A DNA stretch of 64,000 bases from Virgibacillus ndiopensis (GTDB lineage Bacteria; Bacillota; Bacilli; Bacillales; Amphibacillaceae): the NCBI RefSeq assembly GCF_900187325.1, contig NZ_FZMZ01000005.1:806001-870000 (forward strand), in the 5' to 3' direction. The position numbers were made by a program, and so were the translations under genes. Below are positions 17,204 to 26,493 of this stretch, piece after piece. Numbering within the stretch: the stretch's first letter is position 1; each line of letters begins with the position of its first letter. The notes beneath the pieces were generated by a model. The model saw nothing but the letters and a program-made list of their open reading frames with translations, was not told where the DNA came from and made no database searches.

Positions 17204-18631
17204 ATGGAGTGTAAAAAATGTGGCTATAGAACAAATGAGGAGAAACAATTTTGCCCAGAGTGTGGTAATCAATTGTCCAATAAATCTAAAGGGCTAAACT
17301 CAAATAAACCTATGAATAAAAAGTATATTGTTTTTGCATCAATAGCAATGATCATCATTTTATCTTTTATTGCCTTTTTCTTTATCGGTAAAGGGAAATT
17401 TACACCAGAAAATACAGTTGATGCCTTTGAAAAAGCAGTGGAGAATAAGGATACTAAAGCGTTGAAAAATCTAATCAATCCAGTTAATGACTCTTTTGAG
17501 TTAACAAAGGAGAACACTTCTCTATTTATTGAATTCTTATCAAATAATCCTAAAAAATATGATAAGTTAATCAATAGACTGAATCAACAGGTAGAAAGTA
17601 TTAATACATCAGGAGAAAATAGGATGGCATATTCAAACGATACATATGCAACAGTTAATATTATAAAAGAAGGCAAAAAATGGTGGCTATTTGATAATTA
17701 TGAAATAGTGGTTGTCCCAATGTATCTTGACCTTTACATGGATACGAAAGACGTTGGCCTTTTTGTTAATGGAAATAGAGTGGGTACATCTACAGGGAAA
17801 GATTATCACGAAAAATTCGGTCCTTTTATGCCAGGGATTCATCAACTAAAAGCTACATTTGATAATTCATATGTTTCGTCAAATGTTGAAGAAGAAGTTG
17901 AATTGTTCGATTCAAGTAAACCTTCGTTAGTCCACACATTAAAACTTGATGTAGCTGAGGTTAAAGCAACCACACGATATGATGACTCAAATTTATATAT
18001 TAATGGGAAAAAGACTGACATTGTTATTGGAAAAGATGAAAAATCACTTGGCATGTTCCCAACAGATGAATCTGTAAAAGCCCATGTTGAAAAAGAATTT
18101 CCATGGGGTACTGGTAAAAGTGAGGAACTAGTTATAAATGGTGATTATTTAACTTTTAGTACAATTGATCCTCTTTCGGAAAAAGATCAAGAAGCACTAT
18201 TAAATAAATTAAATGATACAATATCACAATATATGCAGGCATTAACAAAACAGGATGCTTCTGTCATGAAGGATAATTTCACAGATGCAATGAAGAAAGA
18301 TTTAACTAAAAGAATGAAAAATATTAACAAGCAGTATCCTAATTATACTGGAAAGTTGGTTAAATCAGTATACGATAGTAAGTCATTACTAAATCCAGAA
18401 TATGATGATAATCTAAAGGCTTACAAATTAAATATAAAAACTGAACTGACCTTCCATGAACCAAATGAATCGTTAGGGTGGTTATTACTGGATGAAGAAA
18501 AGAAACAATATACAAGAACAAAAATGCTTACCGTTATTTATGATGAAAAAGCTGGGAAATGGAAGCTTAACAAATACGAGGTATACTACAATTTCATAGA
18601 TGAAAAAGATAAGATAACATTTACATTTTGA
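17204..18631 (+). CDS. TcaA/YvbJ-like zinc-ribbon membrane protein
   Basis: A 475-aa protein. The N-terminal zinc ribbon has two CxxC pairs (MECKKCGYR and FCPECGNQ, Cys 3, 6, 17, 20). One transmembrane helix follows (YIVFASIAMIIILSFIAFFFIG, about 39-60), then a large outer portion of repeated domains: ENTVDAFEKAVENKDTKAL, an area with NGNRVG and a second with NGKKTD, and an NTF2-like C-terminal domain (from LNKLNDTISQYMQAL). This is the architecture of TcaA, linked to glycopeptide response and wall teichoic acids in staphylococci, and of B. subtilis YvbJ. The open frame runs back to 17156, but the zinc ribbon starts at 17204 with AAAGGGGG about 12 bases upstream. It is divergent from the pilus operon and lies next to it. 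Confidence 0.82.
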   Translation: MECKKCGYRTNEEKQFCPECGNQLSNKSKGLNSNKPMNKKYIVFASIAMIIILSFIAFFFIGKGKFTPENTVDAFEKAVENKDTKALKNLINPVNDSFELTKENTSLFIEFLSNNPKKYDKLINRLNQQVESINTSGENRMAYSNDTYATVNIIKEGKKWWLFDNYEIVVVPMYLDLYMDTKDVGLFVNGNRVGTSTGKDYHEKFGPFMPGIHQLKATFDNSYVSSNVEEEVELFDSSKPSLVHTLKLDVAEVKATTRYDDSNLYINGKKTDIVIGKDEKSLGMFPTDESVKAHVEKEFPWGTGKSEELVINGDYLTFSTIDPLSEKDQEALLNKLNDTISQYMQALTKQDASVMKDNFTDAMKKDLTKRMKNINKQYPNYTGKLVKSVYDSKSLLNPEYDDNLKAYKLNIKTELTFHEPNESLGWLLLDEEKKQYTRTKMLTVIYDEKAGKWKLNKYEVYYNFIDEKDKITFTF

Positions 18632-18643
18632 TAAGGAATTGAT

Positions 18644-18676
18644 AAAAAGCGGATGATACTGGATCATCCGCTTTTT
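18644..18676. terminator. Bidirectional terminator between the tcaA-like gene and greA
   Basis: A perfect 14-bp stem AAAAAGCGGATGAT / ATCATCCGCTTTTT with loop ACTGG. T runs on both strands allow it to serve the convergent genes on either side. Confidence 0.92.
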
Positions 18677-18694
18677 ACAACTTTCATTTACGCT

Positions 18695-19171
18695 TTAATT
18701 TATCTTTACAATCTTAACCTGAATCTCCCCACCTGGAGTTGCAACAGCAACTTCTTCTCCTACTTCATGACCTAGTAAGCTTTTTGCCATAGGTGAATCA
18801 TTGGAAATTTTTCCTTCAAATGGATCGGCTTCAGCACTTCCAACAATGGTATACGTTTCTTCCTCTCCGTCAGGTAATTCTGTAAATGTTACTGATTTTC
18901 CTAATGAAACAATGTCCGGGTTATCATTATCATTCTCAATTATAACTGCATTACGAATCATTTTTTCTACTTGTGCAATACGTGATTCCACAAATGCTTG
19001 TTCATCTTTAGCTGCGTCATACTCTGAGTTCTCGGATAAATCCCCAAACCCACGCGCAACCTTTATACGTTCAACAACTTCTTGTCTTCTTTCTGTTTTC
19101 AAATAATGTAGTTCTTTCTCTAATTTTTCTTTCCCCTCTTGTGTCATGTAATAACTTTTCTCTGTAGCCAT
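18695..19171 (-). CDS. greA: Transcription elongation factor GreA
   Basis: 158 aa, the normal length. GreA rescues backtracked RNA polymerase by stimulating RNA cleavage. The N-terminal coiled coil contains [18 protein letters not shown], with the acidic tip residues, and the C-terminal FKBP-like domain ends in [19 protein letters not shown]. The frame is open to 19192, but AAAGGAGTG lies 8 bases before ATG at 19171, giving the usual MATEK start. It marks the backbone side of the pilus island. Confidence 0.96.
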   Translation of the reverse strand: MATEKSYYMTQEGKEKLEKELHYLKTERRQEVVERIKVARGFGDLSENSEYDAAKDEQAFVESRIAQVEKMIRNAVIIENDNDNPDIVSLGKSVTFTELPDGEEETYTIVGSAEADPFEGKISNDSPMAKSLLGHEVGEEVAVATPGGEIQVKIVKIN

Positions 19172-19364
19172 TAAAAAAACACTCCTTTTCATTCTCCACT
19201 GAAAATACCAATATAAAGTGAATCATTATTCAGTATTAGATTTATTTCACCTACTGAACCGATAAAAATAAGCAGCACCTCTGTGCGCCCATTTAAATAA
19301 GTAATAACATAATATACTAATATTTACTATGGCAGACTTTATTTAAATTTTCAATACTTTTTCT

Positions 19365-20003
19365 TTATTTGTTTTCGCGATTTTTCGATAAAATGTTCTC
19401 AATTTTAGTGGCCATGATATCAATAGCGACATGGTTTTGACCACCTTCTGGAATAATTATATCAGCATAACGCTTTGTTGGTTCAACAAATTGTAGGTGC
19501 ATCGGTCTTACATTATTAATATATTGATCGATAACGGAATCAAGCGTTCGTCCACGTTCCTTAATATCTCTTAACAAGCGACGGATTATCCTTACATCGG
19601 CATCTGTATCGACAAATACCTTAATATCCATTAAGTCAACTAGCCGCGGATCTTCTAATATTAATATTCCTTCTAATATAATAACCTCTTTAGGTTCCAC
19701 TGGAATAACATCTTTTGAACGTGTATGAATTTTGTAATCATATACTGGTTTTTCAATTGTTTTTTGATTCATCAAATCATAAATATGCTTAATCAATAAG
19801 TCATTATCAAATGCAAGTGGATGATCATAATTTGTATTTAATCGTTCCTCAAAAGGTAAATGGCTTTGATCTTTATAATAATAGTCTTGTTCGATGACAA
19901 GAATTGTTTTATCAGAAAAGCGTTGACAGATAGAGCGTGTTACTGTGGTTTTTCCACTTCCACTTCCTCCTGCCACACCTATTACAACTGGCTTATCTTG
20001 CAT
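19365..20003 (-). CDS. udk: Uridine kinase
   Basis: 212 aa. It phosphorylates uridine and cytidine in pyrimidine salvage. The P-loop [16 protein letters not shown] is at residues 9-24. QDYYYKDQS, the NYDHP substrate loop and the lid [12 protein letters not shown] follow. AGGAG lies about 11 bases before ATG at 20003. It sits between trmR upstream and greA downstream, in B. subtilis order but without the peptidase genes yrrN and yrrO. The 170-bp gap to greA shows no strong terminator. Confidence 0.96.
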   Translation of the reverse strand: MQDKPVVIGVAGGSGSGKTTVTRSICQRFSDKTILVIEQDYYYKDQSHLPFEERLNTNYDHPLAFDNDLLIKHIYDLMNQKTIEKPVYDYKIHTRSKDVIPVEPKEVIILEGILILEDPRLVDLMDIKVFVDTDADVRIIRRLLRDIKERGRTLDSVIDQYINNVRPMHLQFVEPTKRYADIIIPEGGQNHVAIDIMATKIENILSKNRENK

Positions 20004-20023
20004 GAAATAAGGTACTCCTCTCG

Positions 20024-20659
20024 TTATTTTTTTATACTAATAGCGACTCCATCTCCAATTGGAACAATTGTCGTTGAAAACTCAGGATGCCGTACCAGCC
20101 ACTCATTATAGTTTCTAACTTTTTGACCAATTTTACTGTGACGAGGATGGTCTTTCGATGAATCAGCAACATAACCTTTAAATAATACATTATCAGAAAC
20201 AATTATGCCACCTCTGGGAACGAGCTGACTATACAATTCAAAAAATCGTTGGTATTGACCTTTTGCTGCATCTATAAACATCATATCAAAGGACCCTCGA
20301 TCTTTAATCTCCTGAGACTTTTCAAGCGCATCTCCATAAATCACATGAATATGATTTTGTTTTGATTGACGCTGAATATTTTCCAGCGCCTGGTTATACC
20401 GTCTTTCGTCACGCTCAATTGTAACAATTTGTGCATTAGGATGAGCTTCAAGCATCCTTAGTGCTGAATACCCGATTGCAGTTCCAATCTCCAGAATTGT
20501 TTTCGGTTTAGTCATTTTTATTAGTTGCATTAAATAATTCATGCCTAACGGGTCCATGATTGGCACACGTTCTTCCTTTGCTTGCCTTTCAAGATCAGTA
20601 ACCCAATCCTCTTGTGGAGGTAATAATTTAGTTAAATAGTTTTGTTCTTGCACATCCAT
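20024..20659 (-). CDS. trmR: tRNA 5-hydroxyuridine methyltransferase (YrrM family)
   Basis: A 211-aa class I SAM-dependent O-methyltransferase of the caffeoyl-CoA-OMT-like family. It corresponds to B. subtilis YrrM/TrmR, which makes 5-methoxyuridine at tRNA wobble position 34. SAM-binding motif [15 protein letters not shown], acidic motif VTIERDE, metal-site region [17 protein letters not shown], and ISDN-like [10 protein letters not shown] are visible. An ATG at 20674 is in frame, but its own codons GAG-GCT contain the GGAGG that is spaced 8 bases before ATG at 20659, so MDVQEQ is the likely N terminus. Confidence 0.9.
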   Translation of the reverse strand: MDVQEQNYLTKLLPPQEDWVTDLERQAKEERVPIMDPLGMNYLMQLIKMTKPKTILEIGTAIGYSALRMLEAHPNAQIVTIERDERRYNQALENIQRQSKQNHIHVIYGDALEKSQEIKDRGSFDMMFIDAAKGQYQRFFELYSQLVPRGGIIVSDNVLFKGYVADSSKDHPRHSKIGQKVRNYNEWLVRHPEFSTTIVPIGDGVAISIKK

Positions 20660-20702
20660 CTTATCAGCCTCCATTCATTTTATCCCAGAATGCACTAAAA
20701 AA

Positions 20703-20733
20703 ACGGGAAATGTGAAATTTAATTCACACTTCC
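20703..20733 (-). terminator. Terminator after mltG
   Basis: In minus-strand RNA, CGGAAGTGTGAA and TTCACATTTCCCG form a stem with a short AT loop, followed by seven T residues just downstream of the mltG stop. Confidence 0.75.
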
Positions 20734-20742
20734 GGATATTTT

Positions 20743-21861
20743 TTAGTCAATATATTGCTCCTTAAGCTTATTATGCTCTTCATTCGTTTTGGAATAATGA
20801 ATTTTCCCTTCTGAATCATGTAGGAAATACTTATATTCTGTTTCTTCAGGCTTAAGTGTTGCTTTTAACGAACTCTCTGCAAAGTTTGAAATAGGACCAA
20901 CAGGTAACTTTGTAACATAATAAGTGTTGTACGGCGACTTAATTTCTAAATCCTTATAGGTCACTTTATCTTTGTGCTCACCCATAGCATATTGAACAGT
21001 TGGGTCTGTTTGAAGCTTCATTCCCGCTTCTAGTCGATTATAAAAAACCCCTGCAATCATTTTGCGTTGTTCTACGGTTTTAGCTTCATTTTCTACTAAT
21101 GATGCCATTGTTATTGCTTCATGGACTGTAGAATCTTTGGCAGCTATATCATCTAAATAAGGCGTAACAACTGCAACTGTTTTTTTAAGCATTTTTTCCA
21201 CTATCGCTTCAGCAGTTGGTTTTTCTTCATAAAAATCATATGTTGCTGCAAATAGATAGCCCTCCAACGGTGTTCTAATATCTGGTTCCAATATGGCATT
21301 CGTCAAAATCTCAGGATATTCATTCATCAATTGTTCAACATATTTTGGATCATTTACTTTGTTTAAAAAGTCTTCTTTCTTTATCTGTAATTTGTTGGCA
21401 TAAATTTCAGCAATTTGCTCTATTGTTTTTCCTTCAGGTATGGTGACTGTATATAGTGGTTCTTCCATTACTTTTCCTTTTTGTAACGCTTCGATAATTT
21501 CATCTAGTGTCATTGATTTCATCAAAGCATATTCCCCAGCCTGGAAATCCGACTCATTCTGAAACTTTATGTAAAAGCGAAATACACGTGCATCTTTTAT
21601 AATGCCCTCTTCTTCTAAAATATGTGCAATATCAGATGTTGAAGATCCCATTGGAATTTCAACATTAATTTCCTTCTTACTCGATGAATCTACAGGTTTT
21701 AACGCTGATTTTACGTACATGTACCCCGAGATACCACCTACTATAAGGATTAGAATTAACGATATTATAATTATCGATACGATTTTACGAACCGTTCTAG
21801 CTTCATCACTTCTAGCAATTAGGTTGTCCTTATAGCTTCCTTTGTTTTTCTTTTTGGACAT
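20743..21861 (-). CDS. mltG: Endolytic murein transglycosylase MltG
   Basis: A 372-aa membrane protein that cuts nascent peptidoglycan strands. A cytoplasmic basic N terminus is followed by one membrane helix (IVSIIIISLILILIVGGISGYMYV), a LysM-like domain (NVEIPMGSSTSDIAHILEEEG) and the YceG catalytic domain, with the Glu of ASLVENEA and the blocks GVFYNRLEAGMKLQTDPTV and SPYNTY. AGGGGG lies 7 bases before ATG at 21861, which is preferred over the in-frame 21879. It precedes trmR and udk in the transcript direction, though a terminator separates them. Confidence 0.94.
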   Translation of the reverse strand: MSKKKNKGSYKDNLIARSDEARTVRKIVSIIIISLILILIVGGISGYMYVKSALKPVDSSSKKEINVEIPMGSSTSDIAHILEEEGIIKDARVFRFYIKFQNESDFQAGEYALMKSMTLDEIIEALQKGKVMEEPLYTVTIPEGKTIEQIAEIYANKLQIKKEDFLNKVNDPKYVEQLMNEYPEILTNAILEPDIRTPLEGYLFAATYDFYEEKPTAEAIVEKMLKKTVAVVTPYLDDIAAKDSTVHEAITMASLVENEAKTVEQRKMIAGVFYNRLEAGMKLQTDPTVQYAMGEHKDKVTYKDLEIKSPYNTYYVTKLPVGPISNFAESSLKATLKPEETEYKYFLHDSEGKIHYSKTNEEHNKLKEQYID

Positions 21862-21960
21862 CAAGTATCCCCCTCTCATCCGGTATATTATACTAAAAAA
21901 ATATAAGATATGCCATTATTCGCTAAAAATAGTACCGTAATTCCCATAAAAAACACACAA

Positions 21961-21994
21961 AAAAGCTGATGTCTAAGCCTCAACATCAGCTTTT
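21961..21994 (-). terminator. Terminator of the alaS-yrzL-yrrK-yrzB operon
   Basis: The stem AAAAGCTGATGT / ACATCAGCTTTT with a 10-base loop lies 14 bp after the yrzB stop and is followed by a T run on the minus strand. Confidence 0.9.
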
Positions 21995-22007
21995 TGTATA
22001 ATTTTAC

Positions 22008-22298
22008 TTATTGTTCATTTTCTTCCTCATCTGCTAACGTATTTAGCATTTCCTCGACCATTTCCCATTCCTCATCAGAATCAATTGGAAATAGTGACAA
22101 ATCATTATCATCTTTTTCATTTTCTTCATAACGAAAAGCATAAACTTCAACTTCTTCGTCATCTTTCTGTTCAACTGGAACTACTGCAATATACGATTGA
22201 TTTGTTTGATCAACGTCAAATGTAAATAAAACCTCAAATAAATGTTCTTCCCCGTTTTCATCAGGGACAATAATACGTTCTTTTTCTTCTAGTGCCAT
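22008..22298 (-). CDS. yrzB: DUF1292 family protein YrzB
   Basis: A 96-aa acidic cytoplasmic protein of the UPF0473/DUF1292 family. It starts MALEEKERIIVPDENGEEHL, with the beta-strand blocks LFEVLFTFD and SYIAVVPVE and the Glu-rich end EEWEMVEEML. AAGGAGTG precedes ATG at 22298. It is the last gene of the alaS-yrzL-yrrK-yrzB cluster conserved across Firmicutes. Function not established. Confidence 0.9.
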   Translation of the reverse strand: MALEEKERIIVPDENGEEHLFEVLFTFDVDQTNQSYIAVVPVEQKDDEEVEVYAFRYEENEKDDNDLSLFPIDSDEEWEMVEEMLNTLADEEENEQ

Positions 22299-22309
22299 GC
22301 CTACACTCC

Positions 22310-22726
22310 TTAATTTTTAGACTCCAGAAAGCCCTGTAATATCATTACTGCTGCCATTTTATCAATTACTTTTTTCCGTTTCTTTCTACTGACATCCGCT
22401 TCTAAAAGTACACGTTCTGCAGCAATCGTTGTCAATCGTTCATCCCATAATACGGTTGGAATCTGGTGTGTTTCTTCTACGTGTCTTGCATATCGCTCTG
22501 ATGCCTCTCCACGTTCGCCAATCGTACCATTCATATTTTTAGGTAAACCTATTACTGCTTTTTCTACTTCGTGCTGAGCAAGAATTTCCTTTAACTCATC
22601 ATCAGCAGAAGTGATATCATTTTCATCCCATTTAATTGTTGTCAATCCCTGTGCGGTCCATCCAAATGCGTCGCTTACCGCAACCCCAATTGTTTTGGAC
22701 CCCACATCTAAGCCTATTATTTTCAT
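22310..22726 (-). CDS. yrrK: YqgF/RuvX-family putative pre-16S rRNA nuclease / Holliday junction resolvase-like
   Basis: 138 aa, RNase H fold. [15 protein letters not shown] holds the first catalytic Asp; the strand [12 protein letters not shown] and [14 protein letters not shown] hold the later acidic residues, and the chain ends near [20 protein letters not shown]. Orthologues process the 5' end of 16S rRNA in other bacteria; the resolvase activity is debated. It lies between yrzL and yrzB. Confidence 0.93.
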   Translation of the reverse strand: MKIIGLDVGSKTIGVAVSDAFGWTAQGLTTIKWDENDITSADDELKEILAQHEVEKAVIGLPKNMNGTIGERGEASERYARHVEETHQIPTVLWDERLTTIAAERVLLEADVSRKKRKKVIDKMAAVMILQGFLESKN

Positions 22727-22730
22727 TTAT

Positions 22731-22997
22731 TTACCCTTTTGCCTGTTGTTCTAAATAGAATTTTACCAATTCCTCGATAACTTCATCACGTTCAACTTTC
22801 CGGATCAAATTCCGTGCATCATTATATCTTGGGATATATGCAGGGTCACCACTTAACAAATAACCCACAATTTGATTAATCGGATTATACCCTTTCTCTC
22901 TAAGTGAATCGTGAACAGTCATTAAAATCTCTTTAATATCCTGATCAAATGGTTCTTCCGAAAAATTAAATTTCATCGTCTTATCAATAGAGCTCAT
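22731..22997 (-). CDS. yrzL: IreB family regulatory phosphoprotein (YrzL)
   Basis: An 88-aa UPF0297/IreB protein, beginning [12 protein letters not shown] and containing [25 protein letters not shown]. In Enterococcus, IreB is a substrate of the Ser/Thr kinase IreK near its N-terminal threonines; a Thr is present here at position 7. It lies 4 bp from yrrK in the alaS cluster. Confidence 0.93.
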   Translation of the reverse strand: MSSIDKTMKFNFSEEPFDQDIKEILMTVHDSLREKGYNPINQIVGYLLSGDPAYIPRYNDARNLIRKVERDEVIEELVKFYLEQQAKG

Positions 22998-23096
22998 AGT
23001 GACACCTCATTCCAAGTTTTGCCTTCATTCTTATTCTAACATGTTTGTACCTAATATTATATCTTTTTATGCTAGATAAGAGACAAGACCTTCATT

Positions 23097-25733
23097 CTAT
23101 ATATTATCTTTAACATATTGACTCGCATATAGCAAAGCCTGTTCAATTTTTTGTGGGTCTTTACCACCTGCTTGAGCCATGTCCGGACGGCCTCCACCGC
23201 CCCCACCACAAAGTTGCGCTGCTTGTTTAATTAAATTTCCAGCATGTAGTCCCTTTTCAATTAAATCGTTTGAAACCCCTGCTGCTAATTGTACTTTTTT
23301 ATTGTTTTCTGCAGCAAGTAGAATGATGCCAGACTCGAGTTTTTGTTTTAAATCATCTACCATATTTCTTAATTGATTCATATCTTTCACACTTACTTTT
23401 TGTGCTAACAATTTCACACCATCAATTGTTTCAACTTGATCTAATATTGATGAAGCTTCCACATTCGATAATTTTGCACTAAGTGATTCGTTTTCCTTTT
23501 GAAGTGATTTAATATCCTGGAATAACACTTCAATTCGCTCTGAGACCTTTTCATCATTTGTTTTTAAGAGGTGTGCAGCATTGTTTAACAAATTGATTTT
23601 GTCGTTAACATAATGATAGGCTTTTTCGCTTGTTACAGCTTCAATTCTTCTTGTCCCAGCACCAATTCCTGTTTCTGAAACAATCTTGAACAAGCCTATT
23701 TCTGCTGTATTTCGAACATGACAGCCTCCACACAATTCTATACTATAGTCTCCAACCTGGACGACTCGTACAATATCTCCATATTTCTCACCGAATAATG
23801 CCATTGCCCCCATTTCTTTAGCCTCGGCAATCTTTTTATTCTCAATAACCAATTGTGTAGATTTCCAGACTTGTTCGTTCACAATTTGCTCAATTTTTTC
23901 TAGCTCTTCACTGGTAATTGCTCCAAAATGGGAGAAGTCAAAACGTAATCTATCTGGTGTAACTAGAGATCCTGCCTGATTTACATGGTTACCTAATAAA
24001 TCCTTCAACGCTTGATGCAATAAGTGTGTAGCTGTATGATTTTTGACTATCGCTTTACGGAATTTACTGTCAACAATTGCTTTTACCTTTTGCCCAACTT
24101 TTAGTTCTCCATCTTTCACTCTCACTTGATGAATATGTTGCCCTTTAGGTGCCTTTTGAACATTTTCTACGAATGCAGACGCTCCGTCAGTGTAAATCCA
24201 ACCGTTATCAGCAATCTGTCCACCACTTTCTGCATAAAAAGGGGTTTTGTCCAAGAATAACACGACATCCTCGCCTTCTTTTACAGTATCAACCATTTCT
24301 TTGTCGTTTATAATTTGTACGATTGTTGTATCCACTTCCAGTTTCTCATAACCGACAAATTCACTTTCAGCAGTTACTTTACTTAGAATTTCATCTTGTA
24401 CCTGCATAGAGTCAACCTTTTGACGTGCGTTACGTGCTCGCTCTCGCTGCTTTGCCATTTCTTCTTCAAATCCAACTTCATCAATAGTAAATCCTTCTTC
24501 TTCAACATACTCTTCCGTCAATTCTTTTGGGAAGCCATATGTATCATATAATCGAAATACCTCTGTTCCAGGAAATACTGAACTTCCATTACGCTTTTCC
24601 TTCTCCATAATAGTGTTCAGAATATCTAATCCTTCATTCAATGTCTCATGAAAACGGTCTTCTTCTGTTTTAATTACATTTTCAATATATTCCTGTTGCT
24701 TGAGGACCTCTGGATAAAAGTCCTTCATAATATCTCCTACAACGGATACTAGTTTGTACATAAATGGCTTTTCAATACCTATTTGTTTTGCATAGCGGAC
24801 TGCTCTTCTTAGTAGCCGTCTTAATATATATCCTCTACCTTCGTTTGATGGTAGAGCACTATCACCAATTGCAAATGCTACAGTTCTAATATGGTCAGCA
24901 ATTACCTTGAATGCTGTATCACCTTCTTTAGTCTTGCCATATGTGACACTTGCTAGGTCCTCTGTCTTCTTAATGATTGGCATGAACAAATCTGTTTCAT
25001 AATTTGTTGGTACATCTTGAATAACAGAAACCATACGTTCGAAGCCCATTCCTGTATCAATATTCTTTTTAGGTAGCGGTGTGTACGTGTCATCTGGATT
25101 ATGGTTGAACTGCGAAAAAACTAAATTCCAGATTTCTAAATAGCGATCATTTTCCCCACCAGGATACAACTCTGGATCGCTTGGATCATTCCCATACTTC
25201 TCCCCACGGTCGTAGAAAATTTCCGTATTTGGTCCACTTGGTCCTTCACCAATATCCCAGAAGTTTTCTTCAAGACGAATAATTCGCTCTTTAGGAAGTT
25301 TTATTTCGTTTAGCCATAAATCATAAGCTTCATCATCCTCAGGGTGAACGGTAACGGATAAAAGCTCTGGATCGAAGTTAATCCACTTTTCATCTGTTAA
25401 AAATTCCCACGCCCATGCAATAGCATCCTTTTTAAAATAATCTCCTATCGAAAAATTCCCTAGCATTTCAAAAAATGTTTGATGTCTCGCAGTATAACCA
25501 ACATTTTCAATATCGTTTGTGCGAATTGATTTCTGTGCATTAACAATGCGGGGATTCTCAGGAATTACGCGACCATCAAAATATTTTTTTAACGTTGCTA
25601 CACCACTATTAATCCAAAGCAATGTTGGATCTTCATTCGGTACTAATGATGCACTTGGTTCAATGCGGTGTCCTTTTTCTTTAAAAAAATCTAAAAACAT
25701 TTGCCGTATTTCTTGTGAACTTAGCTGTTTCAT
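23097..25733 (-). CDS. alaS: Alanyl-tRNA synthetase
   Basis: 878 aa, the B. subtilis length. Class II catalytic core at the N terminus ([29 protein letters not shown]). The editing domain has HTATHLLHQ and CGGCH, which bind zinc to clear mischarged Ser and Gly. The C-Ala domain ends in [21 protein letters not shown] lies 7 bases before ATG at 25733. The frame stays open upstream to 25787, but that part reads from the inserted repeat and is not protein. Expression is controlled by the T-box leader further upstream, now separated from the gene by a MITE-like element. Confidence 0.97.
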   Translation of the reverse strand: MKQLSSQEIRQMFLDFFKEKGHRIEPSASLVPNEDPTLLWINSGVATLKKYFDGRVIPENPRIVNAQKSIRTNDIENVGYTARHQTFFEMLGNFSIGDYFKKDAIAWAWEFLTDEKWINFDPELLSVTVHPEDDEAYDLWLNEIKLPKERIIRLEENFWDIGEGPSGPNTEIFYDRGEKYGNDPSDPELYPGGENDRYLEIWNLVFSQFNHNPDDTYTPLPKKNIDTGMGFERMVSVIQDVPTNYETDLFMPIIKKTEDLASVTYGKTKEGDTAFKVIADHIRTVAFAIGDSALPSNEGRGYILRRLLRRAVRYAKQIGIEKPFMYKLVSVVGDIMKDFYPEVLKQQEYIENVIKTEEDRFHETLNEGLDILNTIMEKEKRNGSSVFPGTEVFRLYDTYGFPKELTEEYVEEEGFTIDEVGFEEEMAKQRERARNARQKVDSMQVQDEILSKVTAESEFVGYEKLEVDTTIVQIINDKEMVDTVKEGEDVVLFLDKTPFYAESGGQIADNGWIYTDGASAFVENVQKAPKGQHIHQVRVKDGELKVGQKVKAIVDSKFRKAIVKNHTATHLLHQALKDLLGNHVNQAGSLVTPDRLRFDFSHFGAITSEELEKIEQIVNEQVWKSTQLVIENKKIAEAKEMGAMALFGEKYGDIVRVVQVGDYSIELCGGCHVRNTAEIGLFKIVSETGIGAGTRRIEAVTSEKAYHYVNDKINLLNNAAHLLKTNDEKVSERIEVLFQDIKSLQKENESLSAKLSNVEASSILDQVETIDGVKLLAQKVSVKDMNQLRNMVDDLKQKLESGIILLAAENNKKVQLAAGVSNDLIEKGLHAGNLIKQAAQLCGGGGGGRPDMAQAGGKDPQKIEQALLYASQYVKDNI

Positions 25734-25773
25734 TTTATACCCTCCACTTATTATTTTCATTTCAAAATAAAAA

Positions 25774-26206
25774 TAGGCTCTTTTCATAAATTTTGTTGCT
25801 TTTTTACTTTCGTAGTTTCAAAAAGCGCAACTAATGGAATGCTTTCTAAAATTACGTCCAATTCTTGACCTCCGTCCGGATTCACTTCGGGTGGATGCTT
25901 TCCACGGGCACGGCCTCAGCCTCCTCGAGAAAACCACTCTGCGGGGTCTTCGGACACGGGCTATTCCCGCAGGAGTCACCACCCTCCGCTCACCCAGACT
26001 AGTGATGTGGTATAATGCTGTCTTATATCGAATTTCTTATTCCACCTAATGGCCAGTAAACGTAAAACTAGTGAAGGAAATACACGGAGACACCGCGAGC
26101 CCACGGAAAGCGAAGTGTATTTCCGGAACGGCTGTCCAAGCACAAATTTACATCGCTTTTTATGTCTTTTTGTGTCAAAAACAACAACTTTTTATAAAAC
26201 AGCCTA
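25774..26206. mobile_element. 433-bp MITE-like element between the alaS T-box and alaS
   Basis: The ends are imperfect inverted repeats of about 33 bp. The left end starts TAGGCTCTTTTCATAAA (25774) and the right end, read on the minus strand, starts TAGGCTGTTTTATAAAA (26206); both continue with TTGTTG and a T run. The interior is GC-richer than its surroundings, with blocks such as CCTCAGCCTCCTCGAG, CTGCGGGGTCTTCGG and TTCCCGCAGGAGTC that I recognise as a dispersed repeat of Bacillaceae genomes. An inverted pair TTTCCACGGGC / GCCCACGGAAA lies inside. No transposase frame. The right end abuts the T run of the T-box terminator. Confidence 0.75.
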
Positions 26207-26207
26207 A

Positions 26208-26457
26208 AAAAAATACCTCTCTCTGCACAATGCAGGGACGAGATATTCGCGGTACCACCCTAATTACAAACGAATTTAATCGCTTGTCACTTATCACAAT
26301 AACGGTGTGCAATCCGACGGGTTTTAACCGTACTCCAGTTTAGCTTTCCATGAGTCTTTACCTTGGATTTCTCTCAGCCAAATGAAAATCCATCTCTTAA
26401 AGGAAGGGTATCATGTACTTGGAACCTTCAACATGTTCATTATATTAAATACTAGTT
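26208..26457 (-). promoter_or_regulatory. T-box riboswitch (alanyl-tRNA) upstream of alaS
   Basis: A T-box leader of about 250 nt on the minus strand. The highly conserved T-box AGGGTGGTACCGCG reads at 26261-26248, followed by a terminator hairpin (26216-26242) and eight T residues. Upstream stem I features GAGAGAAATCC. Uncharged tRNA binding should stabilise the antiterminator. Assignment to alanine rests on alaS being the next gene; I did not fix the specifier codon. Confidence 0.92.
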
Positions 26458-26464
26458 TAGCGAT

Positions 26465-26493
26465 ATTATAGAAAATTATGCCTGAAAAGTCAA
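26465..26493 (-). promoter_or_regulatory. Sigma-A promoter of the alaS T-box leader
   Basis: TTGACT (26493-26488) and TATAAT (26470-26465) with a 17-bp spacer, near perfect consensus. Transcription should start near 26457. The -35 box overlaps the stop end of yrrI. Confidence 0.85.

Noticed and set aside
25834-26343. Two plus-strand open frames of 71 and 90 codons
   Set aside because: They read through the MITE-like element and the T-box leader; their codons reflect repeat and RNA structure.
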